Source: [Pseudopropionibacterium] massiliense (GTDB lineage: Bacteria > Actinomycetota > Actinomycetes > Propionibacteriales > Propionibacteriaceae). From it: a stretch of DNA of 64,000 nucleotides. Position 1 is the first letter of the stretch; every line of letters begins with the position of its first letter. Positions 27,646 to 36,879 of this stretch are shown piece after piece. The position numbers and the translations under genes are program-made. Below the pieces are notes generated by a model. It saw nothing but the letters and a program-made list of their open reading frames with translations, was not told where the DNA came from and made no database searches. The stretch covers positions 1,052,651 through 1,116,650 of the forward strand of contig NZ_LR027842.1 in assembly GCF_900607225.1 (NCBI RefSeq), given 5' to 3'.

Positions 27646-28270
27646 TTGGCAAAACCAGCAGCGCCTACGGTGACGCCTGACTTCCGCTTCGGGTCACCGG
27701 GCATCCCCAACCCGTTCACTTCTCAAGGTCAGACTTCTCAAGGTCAGACTCGGACTACTGGTCGAAACTGCGCCGTCCAGTGCTCCTGTGGCCTCGTCAG
27801 ACGCTCAAGCCTGGTCCATCCAGATCCTGAGCAGGACAGAGACTCATTCAGAGCCATCTTCAAGTGTGGGATGACCAAGGGTTTCGCTGGGCAGGGTGTC
27901 GCCTGTGGACAAGCCTCCCATCAGCAGCAATGGCCGGAATAACCTCTACCACCAGACCGACACCGCCCCTGGCCAGAGTGGTTTACCGGCGTTCTTGGGC
28001 GACGTGAATCAGTCTGTCGACATTCACACGGCTGGAGAACTTGGGGAGAAGAACGGATCCGCCCGGATCACCGAGAGCCTGTTCAGCATCATCAGCAAAG
28101 TAAGGCGCTAACCGCATGACTGGACGTGGGGGAGGGTGTCAAAGACGTTCCTCCTCCACGCCCAGTCCCTGCAACTACTGCTGAAGCGAACTGTAAACAC
28201 TCCCAAGGCAGTCGACTTTTGGTGGCGGTGACTGGCTGACATGGAAGGTTTCGGCCGACCAGCAGCGTCT
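27646..28270. other. Non-coding or decayed region with a strong hairpin
   Basis: About 620 bases without a convincing gene. CTTCTCAAGGTCAGA is directly repeated at 27719-27748. A 71-codon frame (27896-28111, +) is unrecognised. At 28120-28165 CTGGACGTGGGGGAGG pairs with CCTCCTCCACGCCCAG around a 14-base loop (two G-T or mismatch positions); it could terminate transcripts entering from either side. Confidence 0.35.
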
Positions 28271-29155
28271 TTACGTCCTGGGGAAGCGTTGCTTGAAGTC
28301 GAGTGCGACGTCCTTCATGTAGGCGAACTCGACTCCTTCGGCCTCGCGCATGTGGGCGATGAGGCGTTCGAGCATCAGCTGGTTCTGCGGGCGGCCGGAG
28401 ACGTCCGGGTGAATGGTGATCGGGAAGACGGCGTAGTCCATCTCCCGCACGACCCAATCGAACTGATCCGCCCACAGCTGCTCGATATCCCTGGGGGACA
28501 CGAACCCGTGCGACGTGAAACTCGACTTGATGAACATCATCGGCGGCAGGTCGTCGAGGTACCAGGAGGCCGGCAGCTCGATCAGATCCGTCTCCTCGCC
28601 CCTGACCAGGGGTTTCATCCACTCGTGGGCGGACTCGGCCTCATAGTTGATGTTGGTCCAGGAATCTCCGACACGCACGTAGTAAGGCGTGTGGTCGTTG
28701 TGCATCAGCGAGTGGTCATAGAGGAAACCCCGCTCGACCAGCAGTTCGTTCGTGATCGGCGAGAACTCCCACCACGGCGCGACGTATCCGACGGGACGGG
28801 TGCCGGAACGCTTCTCGATCAGGTCCGTGCAGTAGTCCAGGATTTCGGTTTCCTGTCGACGCGTCATGGCGATCGGGTTCTCGTGCGAATACCCGTGAAC
28901 GCCGATCTCATGCCCGGCCGCAACGACCTCGTCGAACTGTTCCGGGAAAGTCTCGATCGAATGGCCCGGCCAGTACCACGTGGCCGGCAGCTCCTCGCGC
29001 TGGAACAGCTTCAGCAACCTCGGTACCCCGACCTCACCGGCGAACATGCCGCGCGAGATATCGCCGGGCGAGTCCTGGCCGCCGTAGGAGCCCAGCCAGC
29101 CGCCTACCGCGTCGATGTCGATGCCGAAGGAAACGAAGATCTTCTTTTCTGCCAT
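28271..29155 (-). CDS. Polysaccharide deacetylase family protein (NodB/PuuE-like)
   Basis: A 294-residue metal-dependent deacetylase. The catalytic Asp motif is GIDIDAV (residues 11-17) and the metal His pair is in [12 protein letters not shown] (His87 and His91). [13 protein letters not shown] and a late HPDVSGRP (third motif) fit the PuuE/HpPgdA subgroup, which acts on peptidoglycan amino sugars or on allantoin-like cyclic amides. No signal peptide is present, so a cytoplasmic small-molecule substrate is more likely than the cell wall. GGAG upstream of the ATG supports the start. Confidence 0.85.
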   Translation of the reverse strand: MAEKKIFVSFGIDIDAVGGWLGSYGGQDSPGDISRGMFAGEVGVPRLLKLFQREELPATWYWPGHSIETFPEQFDEVVAAGHEIGVHGYSHENPIAMTRRQETEILDYCTDLIEKRSGTRPVGYVAPWWEFSPITNELLVERGFLYDHSLMHNDHTPYYVRVGDSWTNINYEAESAHEWMKPLVRGEETDLIELPASWYLDDLPPMMFIKSSFTSHGFVSPRDIEQLWADQFDWVVREMDYAVFPITIHPDVSGRPQNQLMLERLIAHMREAEGVEFAYMKDVALDFKQRFPRT

Positions 29156-29298
29156 AGTGGCTCCTTTCAGGAATGGTGTTGCGAGATGATTCCGCCCAAG
29201 CGCCGGGACATGGGTGACGCGCTGTGGGCGCTGAATGACCTAGGACTGCGGTGATTGCGAACTCGTGGTAGCTGACCCAAGGACGCATCACCTGCCCG

Positions 29299-30255
29299 TT
29301 AGGTGAAGGCGACGAAGTTGTCGGCAAACTTGTCTTCCACCCCCTCTCCAAGCAGCAGCGCCATCAGCATTCGTGACTGCGGCGCGTTCAGATCCCCCGA
29401 CGGGATGGCGCCGGCTCCCACGAGGTCGACCCCGCCGCCGTTGCCATAGATCGGCTTGACCGGCCCCCATGCGACGCGGGACGCCAGTACCACCGGGATG
29501 CCAGCAGCCACCGCCCGCGCGACCTCCTCCACGAACCCGACGCCCGCGTTTCCGATGCCCGTTCCGGCTAGGACGATGCCGTCGGCGCCGTCGTCGATGA
29601 CATGGGCCAGCACCCGCGGTGTCGCGCCCAGGAAACACGGAACGATCTCCACCCGCACGTTGTCGAACGCTTCGGTTGGCGGCGGCAGCGGTGGGTAGCG
29701 ACGCGGCCGAGCCAACACATGGGCCTCGCTGTCGCGCATTTCCGCTACGAGCGTGCCGCCCTCGAAGGCCGTCAGCTCCCACGTCTGCGTCTTCCGCACC
29801 CCACGCGCCGACCGCACCTGCCCCGCGAAGCACACCAACACTCCGCACTCGCGCAGCGCAGGGCAGGCGGCGGCCGAGACCGCGTCAGCGAGATTGTCGG
29901 GGCCGTCGGGGTGTGACGAGTCGGCCGCCCGCTGTGCTCCGGTCAGGACGACTGGCTTGTCAGATGTGTGTACGAGGCCGAGGAGGAACGCGGTCTCTTC
30001 CATCGTGTCGGTGCCGTGAGTCACCACGACGCCGACGCAGTCGTCGTCGGCCAGCGCCTCCTGCACCGCCTTGACGAGGACCCGCAGGTCGGCGAAGGTG
30101 AGCAGGTAGCTGCCTGTGGTCAGGACGTCGGTCGTGCGGACCTCGGCCGTGAGCATCTCGGCCAGCGACGCGGCGCCGTCGGTGGCGGTGGCACCAACCC
30201 CTTCCCGCGTGCGCGATGAGATCGTACCCCCGGTGCCGAGAACGTGAACGTACAT
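29299..30255 (-). CDS. ansA: L-asparaginase (type I/II-like)
   Basis: A 318-residue asparaginase. Both nucleophile-site threonines are in place: GTGGTIS at residues 7-13 and THGTDTMEET at 79-88, followed by the Lys-containing VRSARGVRKTQT. It hydrolyses asparagine to aspartate and ammonia. No signal peptide is visible at the ATG 30255, so it is probably cytoplasmic. The start is preceded by GGGGGTCTC with an acceptable AG-rich site. An upstream extension to 30774 covers a LuxR remnant and is not part of the gene. Confidence 0.93.
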   Translation of the reverse strand: MYVHVLGTGGTISSRTREGVGATATDGAASLAEMLTAEVRTTDVLTTGSYLLTFADLRVLVKAVQEALADDDCVGVVVTHGTDTMEETAFLLGLVHTSDKPVVLTGAQRAADSSHPDGPDNLADAVSAAACPALRECGVLVCFAGQVRSARGVRKTQTWELTAFEGGTLVAEMRDSEAHVLARPRRYPPLPPPTEAFDNVRVEIVPCFLGATPRVLAHVIDDGADGIVLAGTGIGNAGVGFVEEVARAVAAGIPVVLASRVAWGPVKPIYGNGGGVDLVGAGAIPSGDLNAPQSRMLMALLLGEGVEDKFADNFVAFT

Positions 30256-30341
30256 CGAGACCCCCTCGTTGGGCGTTGTGGTGGGGTCGTCGGCGTCCCC
30301 GTCCCTCAAGGTTAGGCCGCAGCGGGCGGCAAGTAAATACC

Positions 30342-30524
30342 TCAGAGCCACCCGTTTCGCTCGGCCGTCCGTGCGGCTTCGGCGCGGTTCCGCGCCTGCG
30401 TCTTGGCCATGGCGCTTGACAAATGGTTTCGTACCGTCCCCTCGCCGAGACGCAGGGTTTTGGCGATGCTCTGGGCGTCGTCGCCGCTGGCGGCGAGCCG
30501 CAGGACCTCCTTGGTCATCCAGGA
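30342..30524 (-). pseudogene. LuxR-family response regulator, HTH fragment only
   Basis: Sixty residues match the C-terminal LuxR HTH of NarL/DesR-type response regulators: VLRLAASGDDAQSIAKTLRLGEGTVRNHLSSAMAKTQARNRAEAARTAERNGWL. The receiver domain is missing and upstream the frame runs into unrelated sequence at the hairpin 30583-30619. A start at 30518 (MTKEVL) without a clear ribosome-binding site is possible but the fragment is most likely dead. Confidence 0.7.
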
Positions 30525-30582
30525 GTCGCCCCGGGCGCCGGTGGTGAAGATCAAGGTCAGCGGCACCGGCGACGTAACCAAG

Positions 30583-30619
30583 GCGCATCCGGATCGAGTT
30601 AAACACGATCCGGATGCGC
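30583..30619. repeat. 14-bp perfect inverted repeat
   Basis: GCGCATCCGGATCG and its exact reverse complement flank the 9-base loop AGTTAAACA. No T-run follows on either strand. It marks the point where the LuxR fragment loses homology, so it may be an element end, a recombination site or a terminator. The neighbouring 30620-30790 holds an unrecognised minus-strand frame (KWLTGFRVRESWDDEVGQAL). Confidence 0.6.
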
Positions 30620-30796
30620 GAGGCCTTGGCCTGGAACCGGCCCTCAGAGGTCATCAAGGCCTGGCCGACTTCATCATCCCAGCTTTCCCGAACCCGAAAT
30701 CCCGTCAACCACTTGACGCGGGGCATCACCACAAACCAATTCCCCCTACCGACCAAACAAATGATTTTGTTCAACGGGAGCTGTAGCCGGAACTGA

Positions 30797-31114
30797 TCAG
30801 AACAACCCCAACACCAGTGCCAAGGCGCGGTCGAGTTCCGTCAGTTCCTCGGCGTCGAGCCGTCCGGCGAAATCGCCCAGCCGGGTCTCGGCGTTGACCG
30901 CGGCTGTTTGCTCGACCAATATCCGGGTCTCGGCGCCGTCGATGGTGATCGTTGGCCGGAAATCGGAGGGGCGGGCGCTCGTCGAGGTCGGGGCAACGAG
31001 AAGCGTGGAGAGGTTCAGGTAGTCAGCCTGTACGACGACGGCATACCTGGCGCCACGTTGCTCGTGGCCGTGGGCGTGCTTGTTTGCCCGAAGCCTATAG
31101 ATGTCACCACGCAC
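30797..31114 (-). CDS. MazF/PemK-like toxin (mRNA endoribonuclease)
   Basis: A 105-residue MazF/PemK-family protein from GTG 31114. It starts VRGDIYRLRANKHAHGHEQRGARYAVVVQAD, typical of the family (GDI..., RP/RYAVVVQ), and includes LLVAPTSTSARPSDFRPTITI and ILVEQTAAVNAETRLG. MazF toxins cleave mRNA at short sequences. The start overlaps the antitoxin gene by 11 bases, so the toxin is made with its antidote. Confidence 0.85.
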   Translation of the reverse strand: MRGDIYRLRANKHAHGHEQRGARYAVVVQADYLNLSTLLVAPTSTSARPSDFRPTITIDGAETRILVEQTAAVNAETRLGDFAGRLDAEELTELDRALALVLGLF

Positions 31115-31337
31115 GTAGCGAGTCCATCTCATCGGCCAGGGCAAGCATCTCCACTCTGTCCTTGGGGTCTTCGCGCAGTGCGTCGGCCTGGCGTCGCACC
31201 CGTTCGATGATGGCTTGGCGCTCGGCCTCCTGAATCGTCTTGCGCACCACCTCGGACTTGTTGAGACCAGTGAGTTCCATCAGGTTTGCCAGCGCGCGCT
31301 CCGTCGCCTCGTCAATGCGGACCACCATCTGCGTCAT
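31104..31337 (-). CDS. Ribbon-helix-helix antitoxin of the MazF-like toxin
   Basis: A 77-residue protein: MTQMVVRIDEATERALANLMELTGLNKSEVVRKTIQEAERQA is a ribbon-helix-helix DNA-binding fold, and the acidic C-terminal helix (DRVEMLALADEMDSLRAW) would wrap the toxin. It comes first in the operon, as antitoxins usually do, and probably represses its own promoter. TGACATGCTGTACTGCATG-like repeats just upstream (31345-31370) could be the operator. Confidence 0.82.
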   Translation of the reverse strand: MTQMVVRIDEATERALANLMELTGLNKSEVVRKTIQEAERQAIIERVRRQADALREDPKDRVEMLALADEMDSLRAW

Positions 31338-31602
31338 ACATTCAGTATGACATGCTGTACTGCATGGCGTGTGGTGTGAGCGCGATGCCGGCGGGAAGAT
31401 GGGAGGACGAGCCACCCCGCACGTCACCGAGGCCTGTGACGGGGCGAACTTCCGAGCCTGGAATGACCGGTCGCGGGCTGACCTCGGCATCGACTGCTTG
31501 GGCTGTCCCGGGACACGCAGATGCTCCGGCCGGGCTGGTCAGCGGTCTGGGTGGGTCATCGTGGGATCGGATTCCGCCAAGAACCATGTGAAGGACCCCA
31601 CG

Positions 31603-31775
31603 ATGACCCACCACCAGTCTGCCTTGTCGAGCCTGTTGCAGGAACTTCTCGACGACCCGTCCCTGGCGTACGAGGAATTGTTTCGTCGTTTGTTGCAGGC
31701 CGGGCTGCAGGACTTGATCGACGCCGAGACCACCGTCAAGATCGGCGCCGACCTCGCCCTCGGAAATACCCCCAT
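31603..31775 (+). pseudogene. IS256-family transposase, N-terminal remnant
   Basis: MTHHQSALSSLLQELLDDPS followed by LLQAGLQDLIDAETTVKIGAD is the classic N-terminus of actinobacterial IS256 (Mutator) transposases. Homology stops after about 57 residues (near 31775); the DDE domain is missing. Confidence 0.75.
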
Positions 31776-31937
31776 GATGCGTTGCTGGTGCTCAGGGAGC
31801 GCGTCGGCTGCGTCGATGCGTTCGTTCGAAGCCGGACCCTGTAGGGATGGCTCTCAGTGGACTATGGTTGGCCTCATCGTCACCTGGAGACGTTTGCGAC
31901 ACGGGAGGGGTGCGATGGGACCAAGGATGGTCGCGGC

Positions 31938-32662
31938 ATGAACGGAGACACCTACGCCGTCAGCGCGCCGGTCTACGACCTGTTCATCACCAGTTTTCGC
32001 CCGGTACAGGTGGCGGCCCTGGAGAGGCTGATTCCGCTGGTCCGCGCCAGGTCGGGGCCGGTGCTCGACATCGGGCCGGGTCGGGGCTGAACACGGTCTT
32101 CGTCCTGGAGCGCCTACCGGACGCACACGTGTACGCCCTGGAACCCAGCCCCGAGATGAGGGCGCTGGCCCTGACGAAGGTCGCCGCGCACCCGGAGTGG
32201 TTCGACCGGGTCACGATCCGCCCCGAGGCCTTCGGCGCCGCTCCCCTGCCTGACGCCATCGGCGCGGCGATCCTGCTGGGCGTCCTCGGCCACTTCACCC
32301 CGGACGAGCGGGCCGCGCTGTTCGCCGCCCTCGCCGCCCGACTCCCCGAGGGCGGGGCCACCCTGATGGATTTGCAGCCGCCCGCCCGACCCACCCGGGT
32401 GGAACCCTACGAGGTCGCCAGCGCCCGGATCGGCGACCTGACCTATCACGGCGTCACGGAAGGATGGCCGCTCGACGGCGAGCGCATGCGCTGGAGAATG
32501 ACCTGCCGCACCTGCGACGACGATCGCGTGCTGACCGAGGAGTCCGCCGAGTACGTGTTCCGCCACCCGGATCCCGAGACCATCCGGGCCGAGCTCCGTG
32601 CCACCGGACTCAGCCTCGACCAGATCGACGACGCCACCTTCTACCTCATCGTGAAGAACTGA
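31938..32662 (+). pseudogene. SAM-dependent methyltransferase with a frameshift
   Basis: A class I methyltransferase of about 241 residues. The first 50 codons (MNGDTYAVSAPVYDLF...VLDIGPGRG) end in TGA at 32090 in the middle of the SAM motif; a one-base shift restores LDIGPG-GLNTVFVLE and the rest of the protein (ALEPSPEMRALAL, ILLGVLGHFTPDERAALF). One missing base near 32085 in a G-run would repair it, so this may be a sequencing error as well as a decayed gene. Target unknown. It lies directly after the IS256 remnant. Confidence 0.75.
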
Positions 32663-32967
32663 CTCGCCCATCCCGCGGTTCGCGGGCGTCTCCCGGGCGG
32701 GTGGGGTACGGATCCTGGGCTGGGCGTCGATGACGTCGGAGGCCGAGCCCTCCGACGAGCCCGGAGCGCCGGTTCGCGAGCGCCGCATTGGCGTTCGCTG
32801 GCACCCCGGCTTGGGTTCAGCGCCGAAAACCGCACTGAGCACCCAGACAGCAATACTTTCATCCCGGCTACCCCGGCACACATTTTCTTCACCAACGGCC
32901 AGAGAGGATCCGGTTCACCCAAGCCTCAAACGACGGAACGCCAGTAGACCAATTGGTTCACGGCGGC
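32663..32967. other. Gene-free stretch with a small stem-loop
   Basis: No convincing gene. GTCGGAGG-CCGAGC-CCTCCGAC at about 32733-32754 is a perfect 8-bp stem that could terminate the methyltransferase transcript. GGCTTATTCGCAACCTCTCCG near 32966 resembles the IS-end-derived sequence at 5068 and may be a relic. Confidence 0.35.
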
Positions 32968-33474
32968 TTATTCGCAACCTCTCCGAAGCCGGCTGAGGAG
33001 TTCGAGATCGTGCTCATCCTCGGGACGTAGATCGTAGCCAGTTCTCAATTCACGCAGCCGCTCGGCCGTGCCGACGATGACCGGCATTCCATCGATCGAT
33101 CCCCTCGCGCGGGCGACGGCCGGATGTGTGAACACCGCATCCTCAAACCCTTGTTGGACACCATCCCCGTTGGGCTGGATGACCATGGGATGCACGTCGA
33201 CCCTTCCGCGTTCGGAGGCGAGTTCGATCCGGATCGGCCGCCAGTCCGTCACCGGCTCGTAACCACGCGACGCCAGCCACTCGATCAGATCGGGCACGAC
33301 ACGGGCGTCCACGAAGACGTCAAGGTCGCCGTGCTCACGGGTTTGCCGTCCCACCAGCGCATCGACACCCCACCCACCGTTGACTTGATAGACGGTCTCT
33401 CTTTCCGTCAGCCAGCCGATGATGGCCACGACCTCGCTCGCAGGCGTGGTGGACGCGTGAACCATATGAGGCAC
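32968..33474 (-). CDS. Nucleotidyltransferase, aminoglycoside/lincosamide adenylyltransferase type
   Basis: A 168-residue protein of the AadB/LnuA-type nucleotidyltransferase family. The signature is YQVNGGWGVDALVGRQTREHGDLDVFVDA (residues 29-57), with the Gly-Gly and the two metal-binding Asp residues of the polymerase-beta-like fold. Members adenylylate aminoglycosides or lincosamides, but many chromosomal relatives have no tested drug. ATG 33474 or 33465 (MVHAST) are both possible starts. A VapBC relic lies upstream. Confidence 0.82.
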   Translation of the reverse strand: MPHMVHASTTPASEVVAIIGWLTERETVYQVNGGWGVDALVGRQTREHGDLDVFVDARVVPDLIEWLASRGYEPVTDWRPIRIELASERGRVDVHPMVIQPNGDGVQQGFEDAVFTHPAVARARGSIDGMPVIVGTAERLRELRTGYDLRPEDEHDLELLSRLRRGCE

Positions 33475-33498
33475 CTCCCTTTCCCCGGGCTGGGATGA

Positions 33499-33670
33499 CC
33501 CGGCCGAGCTTCCCGGGCAGGATTCGCAGAAAACCCGACAAGATCAGCTCGGACACCTTGAAGGGTTCGTCGGCGGTCAGCGCGGCCGTGAGCCACGCGT
33601 GGTGTTCCGCGAACCGCGGGGACTCCGGCCGGTGCGCGTAGATGAACAGGTTGACGCCAGCGAGCAGCAC
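33499..33670 (-). pseudogene. VapC-type PIN toxin, truncated
   Basis: From a GTG at 33670 the frame reads LLAGVNLFIYAHRPESPRFAEHHAWLTAAL...LSGFLRIL, the N-terminal half of a VapC PIN RNase (first acidic site altered: usually DVN, here GVN). After FLRI the sequence loses homology near 33500. The altered first Asp and missing C-terminal acids mean it cannot be an active nuclease. Confidence 0.7.
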
Positions 33671-33905
33671 GATCGTCCTCGTCGAGAAGCGCTGCGAGGG
33701 CGTCCTTGTCCTCGAGGTCGACGCCCGGCTTCAACCCGCTGCCGCCGAAGGCGGGCAGGGTGACCTCGTGGCGCGGCCCGGCCTGCTCGGCGAGCGAAAC
33801 CCGCAGGACGTCGGAGACCACCTCGCTCAAGGCCCTTCCCTGACGGGCCGCCCGCTCCTTGTCCCGGCGCAGCAGTTCATCGTCCAGATTCACCGTGGTG
33901 CGCAT
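33660..33905 (-). CDS. VapB-type antitoxin, end uncertain
   Basis: MRTTVNLDDELLRRDKERAA is the start of a VapB ribbon-helix-helix/Arc-like antitoxin, continuing to LEDKDALAALLDEDD, the usual C-terminal end. No stop occurs at the expected place and the frame runs on to 33408 through the VapC remnant, so the end at about 33660 is my estimate. The loss of the stop fits the decay of the toxin. Residues 1-80 look normal. Confidence 0.6.
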
Positions 33906-34147
33906 GATCGCACTTTATCGTCACCTCGTTGCGCGCGGTCCACCCCAGAGAAGGAACCCAGGCCCAGTCGTCACAGCAGCCCCGACCCTGCACCCTCGTG
34001 CCTCAGATCGACCTGGACCGCGCCCCCACGGCCCGGGAGGGCAAGGTTCCAAGCAGACATCCCTGCATGAACAGGGCATGCTTGGGAACTTTTTCCCAAT
34101 TTTGGACACTGTGAACGCAGCTTGGTTTTTGCATGTAGCATGGCCGC

Positions 34148-35476
34148 ATGCTGCTGCTCAGCTTCACGGCACAGAATCACAAGTCCCTTCGCGACGAGGC
34201 GACCCTAGAACTGGCGCGTCCTTCACTCAGCGGCGTCCGACCCAAGGATGGGCAGACGTGGGCGTCCAGCGTGTACCCCGCAGTGGGCATCTTCGGCGCC
34301 AACGCCTCCGGCAAATCGACGATCCTCGACACGCTCAGGTATGCCGTGACGGCGGTTAGGAGTTCGGCCTCCGAGTGGCTGAGCCGGGATCGGATGCCCC
34401 GGGCACCCTTCCGCCTCGGCCCGGATCACACGAAAGCGCCAAGCCGCTACGAGCTGGAGTTCGTGCACGAGGACACCCGGTTCGCCTATGGGTTCGAGGT
34501 GGATGAGGCGGGCGTGGCGCGGGAATGGCTCGCCGACTGGCCCAGTTCCAGGCGGCGTTCCCTGTTCACACGAGAGCGGGAGCAGGTCTCCTACGGACGC
34601 GGTGTGCGTTCCGTCGGGTTGCTCGCGCCCAGTGAGCTGCTTCTCAGCCGGGCCATCCGGCTGAACCATGAGCCGCTCGCCGCCATCGGACGGGCGCTGG
34701 TGGAGGGGTGCGAGTTCGTCCCGCTCGGCGACCGGCAGCAGAGGGCGCGCATTGAGGCAATCGTCGACGACCTCAGCAAGGGCAAGTCGACCACGGAGCT
34801 GATCAAAACCGTGCTGCGGATCGCCGATGTCGGGATCGTCGGTGTCGCCCTACGTGAGGAGACCATGCCCCCCGAGGTCGTCGACAAGCTGAACCGCCTC
34901 AAAGAAGCGTTTGAGCACCTGGTTCAGGACACCGACGGCGAAGGTTCAGGGGAGCCTCTTCCAAACGATGAGGACGCTTCAGACCTGTCCGAACCCGCGA
35001 TCGAGGCGGTGATCCGGGGCCTGGAGTTCGACCACGGCTGCGGTGCTGCGCCGTTCAGCATGTACGACGAGAGCGATGGGACTCTCGCCTGGCTGGCGCT
35101 GGCGGTCCCGGCGATTGACCGGCTCCGCAAGGGCGGGCTCTTCGTCGTGGACGAGCTCGGCTCGAGCCTGCACCCGCACCTGGCCGAAGCCCTCATCGGC
35201 TTCTTCCAGAACCCTGAGATCAACACCCGGGGCGCTCAGATCCTGTTCACCAGCCACGACTTCTACCTGATCTCGAACCAGTCCAGCCTGGACTTCGAGA
35301 AGGGGCAGATCTGGTTCACCGAGAAGGAGCGCGACGGTGCGACCGAGCTGTTCTCGCTGGCCGACTTCAAACCCCATCGCGGGGACAACGTCGCCAAACG
35401 CTATCTGGAAGGACGCTACGGGGCCGTACCCTCCCTTGCGCCCAGCCTCGTTCATCTCCTGACCCAGCCGCGATGA
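34148..35476 (+). CDS. AAA15-type ATPase, AbiLi/RloA-like defence protein
   Basis: A 442-residue SMC/ABC-like ATPase. Walker A is GIFGANASGKST (47-58), the late signature/Walker B is LFVVDELGSSLHPHLAE (about 333-349) and a switch His follows (ILFTSHDFYLI). The start LLLSFTAQNHKSLRDEATLEL is the usual entry strand of these AAA15 proteins. It overlaps the RloB-like gene by four bases (ATGA). The pair corresponds to AbiL / RloAB-type systems, which abort phage infection: the ATPase senses infection and activates the partner. Role inferred from family and pairing. Confidence 0.82.
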   Translation: MLLLSFTAQNHKSLRDEATLELARPSLSGVRPKDGQTWASSVYPAVGIFGANASGKSTILDTLRYAVTAVRSSASEWLSRDRMPRAPFRLGPDHTKAPSRYELEFVHEDTRFAYGFEVDEAGVAREWLADWPSSRRRSLFTREREQVSYGRGVRSVGLLAPSELLLSRAIRLNHEPLAAIGRALVEGCEFVPLGDRQQRARIEAIVDDLSKGKSTTELIKTVLRIADVGIVGVALREETMPPEVVDKLNRLKEAFEHLVQDTDGEGSGEPLPNDEDASDLSEPAIEAVIRGLEFDHGCGAAPFSMYDESDGTLAWLALAVPAIDRLRKGGLFVVDELGSSLHPHLAEALIGFFQNPEINTRGAQILFTSHDFYLISNQSSLDFEKGQIWFTEKERDGATELFSLADFKPHRGDNVAKRYLEGRYGAVPSLAPSLVHLLTQPR

Positions 35477-36054
35477 GCAGCCGCAGGAAACCCTCAGGGA
35501 AGAGACGCGGAAGGCGTCCCCAGCGATTCGAGCGCCCGCGGGGTCTAGTCGTCACCGAGGGCACGGTAACCGAGATCCAATACCTGCAAATGCTCCAGCA
35601 ACAGCTGCCCCGAAATGCCGCATCTCTGAAGCTGATCGGCGAGGGGTCTGACCCGCTCCGGGTGGTCAAACGAGCACTCAGAGAGCGAAAGAATGACGAC
35701 TATTCCTGGACCGTATGCCTGGTGGACTGCGACAACCATGAAAGGCTCCAGGACGCGCTCCGTCTCACCGCCAAGGAGAACATCCGGGTTCTCGTCAGCA
35801 ACCCCTGCTTCGAGTTGTGGTTGCTGTGGCACCTGGAAGATTGGCACCGCCACAGCTCCTCCGGGGACATTCAGGCACGATTGGCCAAGCTGAAAGTGTT
35901 GCAGGACAAGAGCCTGACCTCCTCGTTCCCGATAGGCAGATACGCGGATGCCCGGGCACGCTCCAGCAAGACCTCTTCCGAGCACCTAGTCAACCATCTC
36001 GGCCCCAACCCGTCCAGCCCAATCCCAGTCCTGCTTGAGCTGTTGGGGATCTGA
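35473..36054 (+). CDS. RloB-family protein, AbiLii-like partner
   Basis: A 193-residue RloB-like protein. It begins with a basic tail (SSRRKPSGKRRGRRPQRFE) and contains a TOPRIM-like fold: LVVTEGTVTEIQYLQML (Glu motif), VCLVDCDNHERLQDAL (Asp motif) and the diagnostic SNPCFELWLLWHLEDW. In AbiL and related systems it is the effector, probably a nuclease, held by the ATPase. Overlap with the ATPase gene supports a two-gene system. Confidence 0.82.
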   Translation: MSSRRKPSGKRRGRRPQRFERPRGLVVTEGTVTEIQYLQMLQQQLPRNAASLKLIGEGSDPLRVVKRALRERKNDDYSWTVCLVDCDNHERLQDALRLTAKENIRVLVSNPCFELWLLWHLEDWHRHSSSGDIQARLAKLKVLQDKSLTSSFPIGRYADARARSSKTSSEHLVNHLGPNPSSPIPVLLELLGI

Positions 36055-36280
36055 GCCTCACCGGCCGGGGAGCTGACCGATGTTCCCGGTGGCTGAAGGG
36101 GCCCACCGGAGCGGTATCTCTCCCAGAGTTCCCACACCGAGGCCGCGGTGGCAGGCGGCGCCCTCCCGGTCAGGGGTGCGGCATGGATAGGCACCCATCC
36201 GGTCGCCACGCGCCCGTGCTGCCCCGGAGGTCAGAATCACCGCGACACCCACCCTCCAGCATCGGTGGTACTCTCGAACC
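36055..36280. other. Intergenic region before VapBC
   Basis: No gene is visible. It carries the promoter of the following antitoxin; GGTGGTACTCTCGAACC precedes the ATG, with only a weak ribosome-binding site. Confidence 0.3.
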
Positions 36281-36520
36281 ATGAGTACCACGTTTGAGCT
36301 TCGCGTGGGAGACCGGGGTAGGGTGGTGCTGCCCGCGGCACTCCGGGACGAACTGGGCCTGCGGCAGGGGGACGTGCTCTCGGTCACCCTGGAGGGCGAC
36401 CAGCTCGTCGCGTCCACGCCCCGCGCGGCCCTGGATCGGGTGCGGGCACGGGTCCGCGGCACCGGGGTCGTCGAGGAACTCCTTGAGGACCGCCGTCGGC
36501 AGGCCGAGGCCGAGCGGTGA
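36281..36520 (+). CDS. AbrB/MazE-type antitoxin (VapB-like)
   Basis: A 79-residue SpoVT/AbrB swapped-hairpin protein: FELRVGDRGRVVLPAALRDELGLRQGDVLSVTLEGDQLVA (residues 5-44) is the DNA-binding domain; the acidic/basic C-terminal helix (VVEELLEDRRRQAEAER) would block the toxin. Its TGA overlaps the toxin start (GTGATG), as in many vapBC operons, and it likely represses its own promoter. Confidence 0.88.
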   Translation: MSTTFELRVGDRGRVVLPAALRDELGLRQGDVLSVTLEGDQLVASTPRAALDRVRARVRGTGVVEELLEDRRRQAEAER

Positions 36521-36879
36521 TGGTGGTCCTGGACGCCTCGGCCCTACTGGCCTGGTTCGGCGGCGAACCGGGCGCCGATCAGGTCGAACAACACATGCCC
36601 TGCTGCTGTAGCACCGCGAACTGGGCCGAGGTAGTCCAGAAACTCGCTGTCCGAGGGGTCGGGTTGGGTGACATCCGTTCGGCGGTCTCGCTGCTGGGGC
36701 TGGTCCTCGAACCCGTGACCGCCGAGGACGCCGAAACAGCCGCGACGCTGTGGCAGGACCACCCCACACTGAGCCTGGGAGACCGGCTCTGCCTCGCCCT
36801 CGGCCACCGCCTCGCCGTCCCGGTCCTGACCGCCGACCGCGCCTGGGGTAACCAGCCCCCGATCGTCCAGATCCGCTGA
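36517..36879 (+). CDS. VapC-type PIN toxin
   Basis: A 120-residue PIN RNase. Acidic residues are present at VVLDASALLAWF, at ANWAEVVQKL and at LSLGDRLCLALGHRLAVPVLTADRAW, the full VapC set, so it looks active. It may start at GTG 36517 or ATG 36520. VapC enzymes typically cut tRNA or rRNA loops. It forms a complete pair with the AbrB-type antitoxin upstream. Confidence 0.88.
   Translation: MMVVLDASALLAWFGGEPGADQVEQHMPCCCSTANWAEVVQKLAVRGVGLGDIRSAVSLLGLVLEPVTAEDAETAATLWQDHPTLSLGDRLCLALGHRLAVPVLTADRAWGNQPPIVQIR

Noticed and set aside
27719-27750. Direct repeat CTTCTCAAGGTCAGA as a possible CRISPR or iteron
   Set aside because: Only two adjacent copies without spacers or cas genes; probably a simple duplication.
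28241-29254. 337-codon plus-strand frame over the deacetylase gene
   Set aside because: Shadow of the minus-strand deacetylase, which has intact metal-binding motifs.
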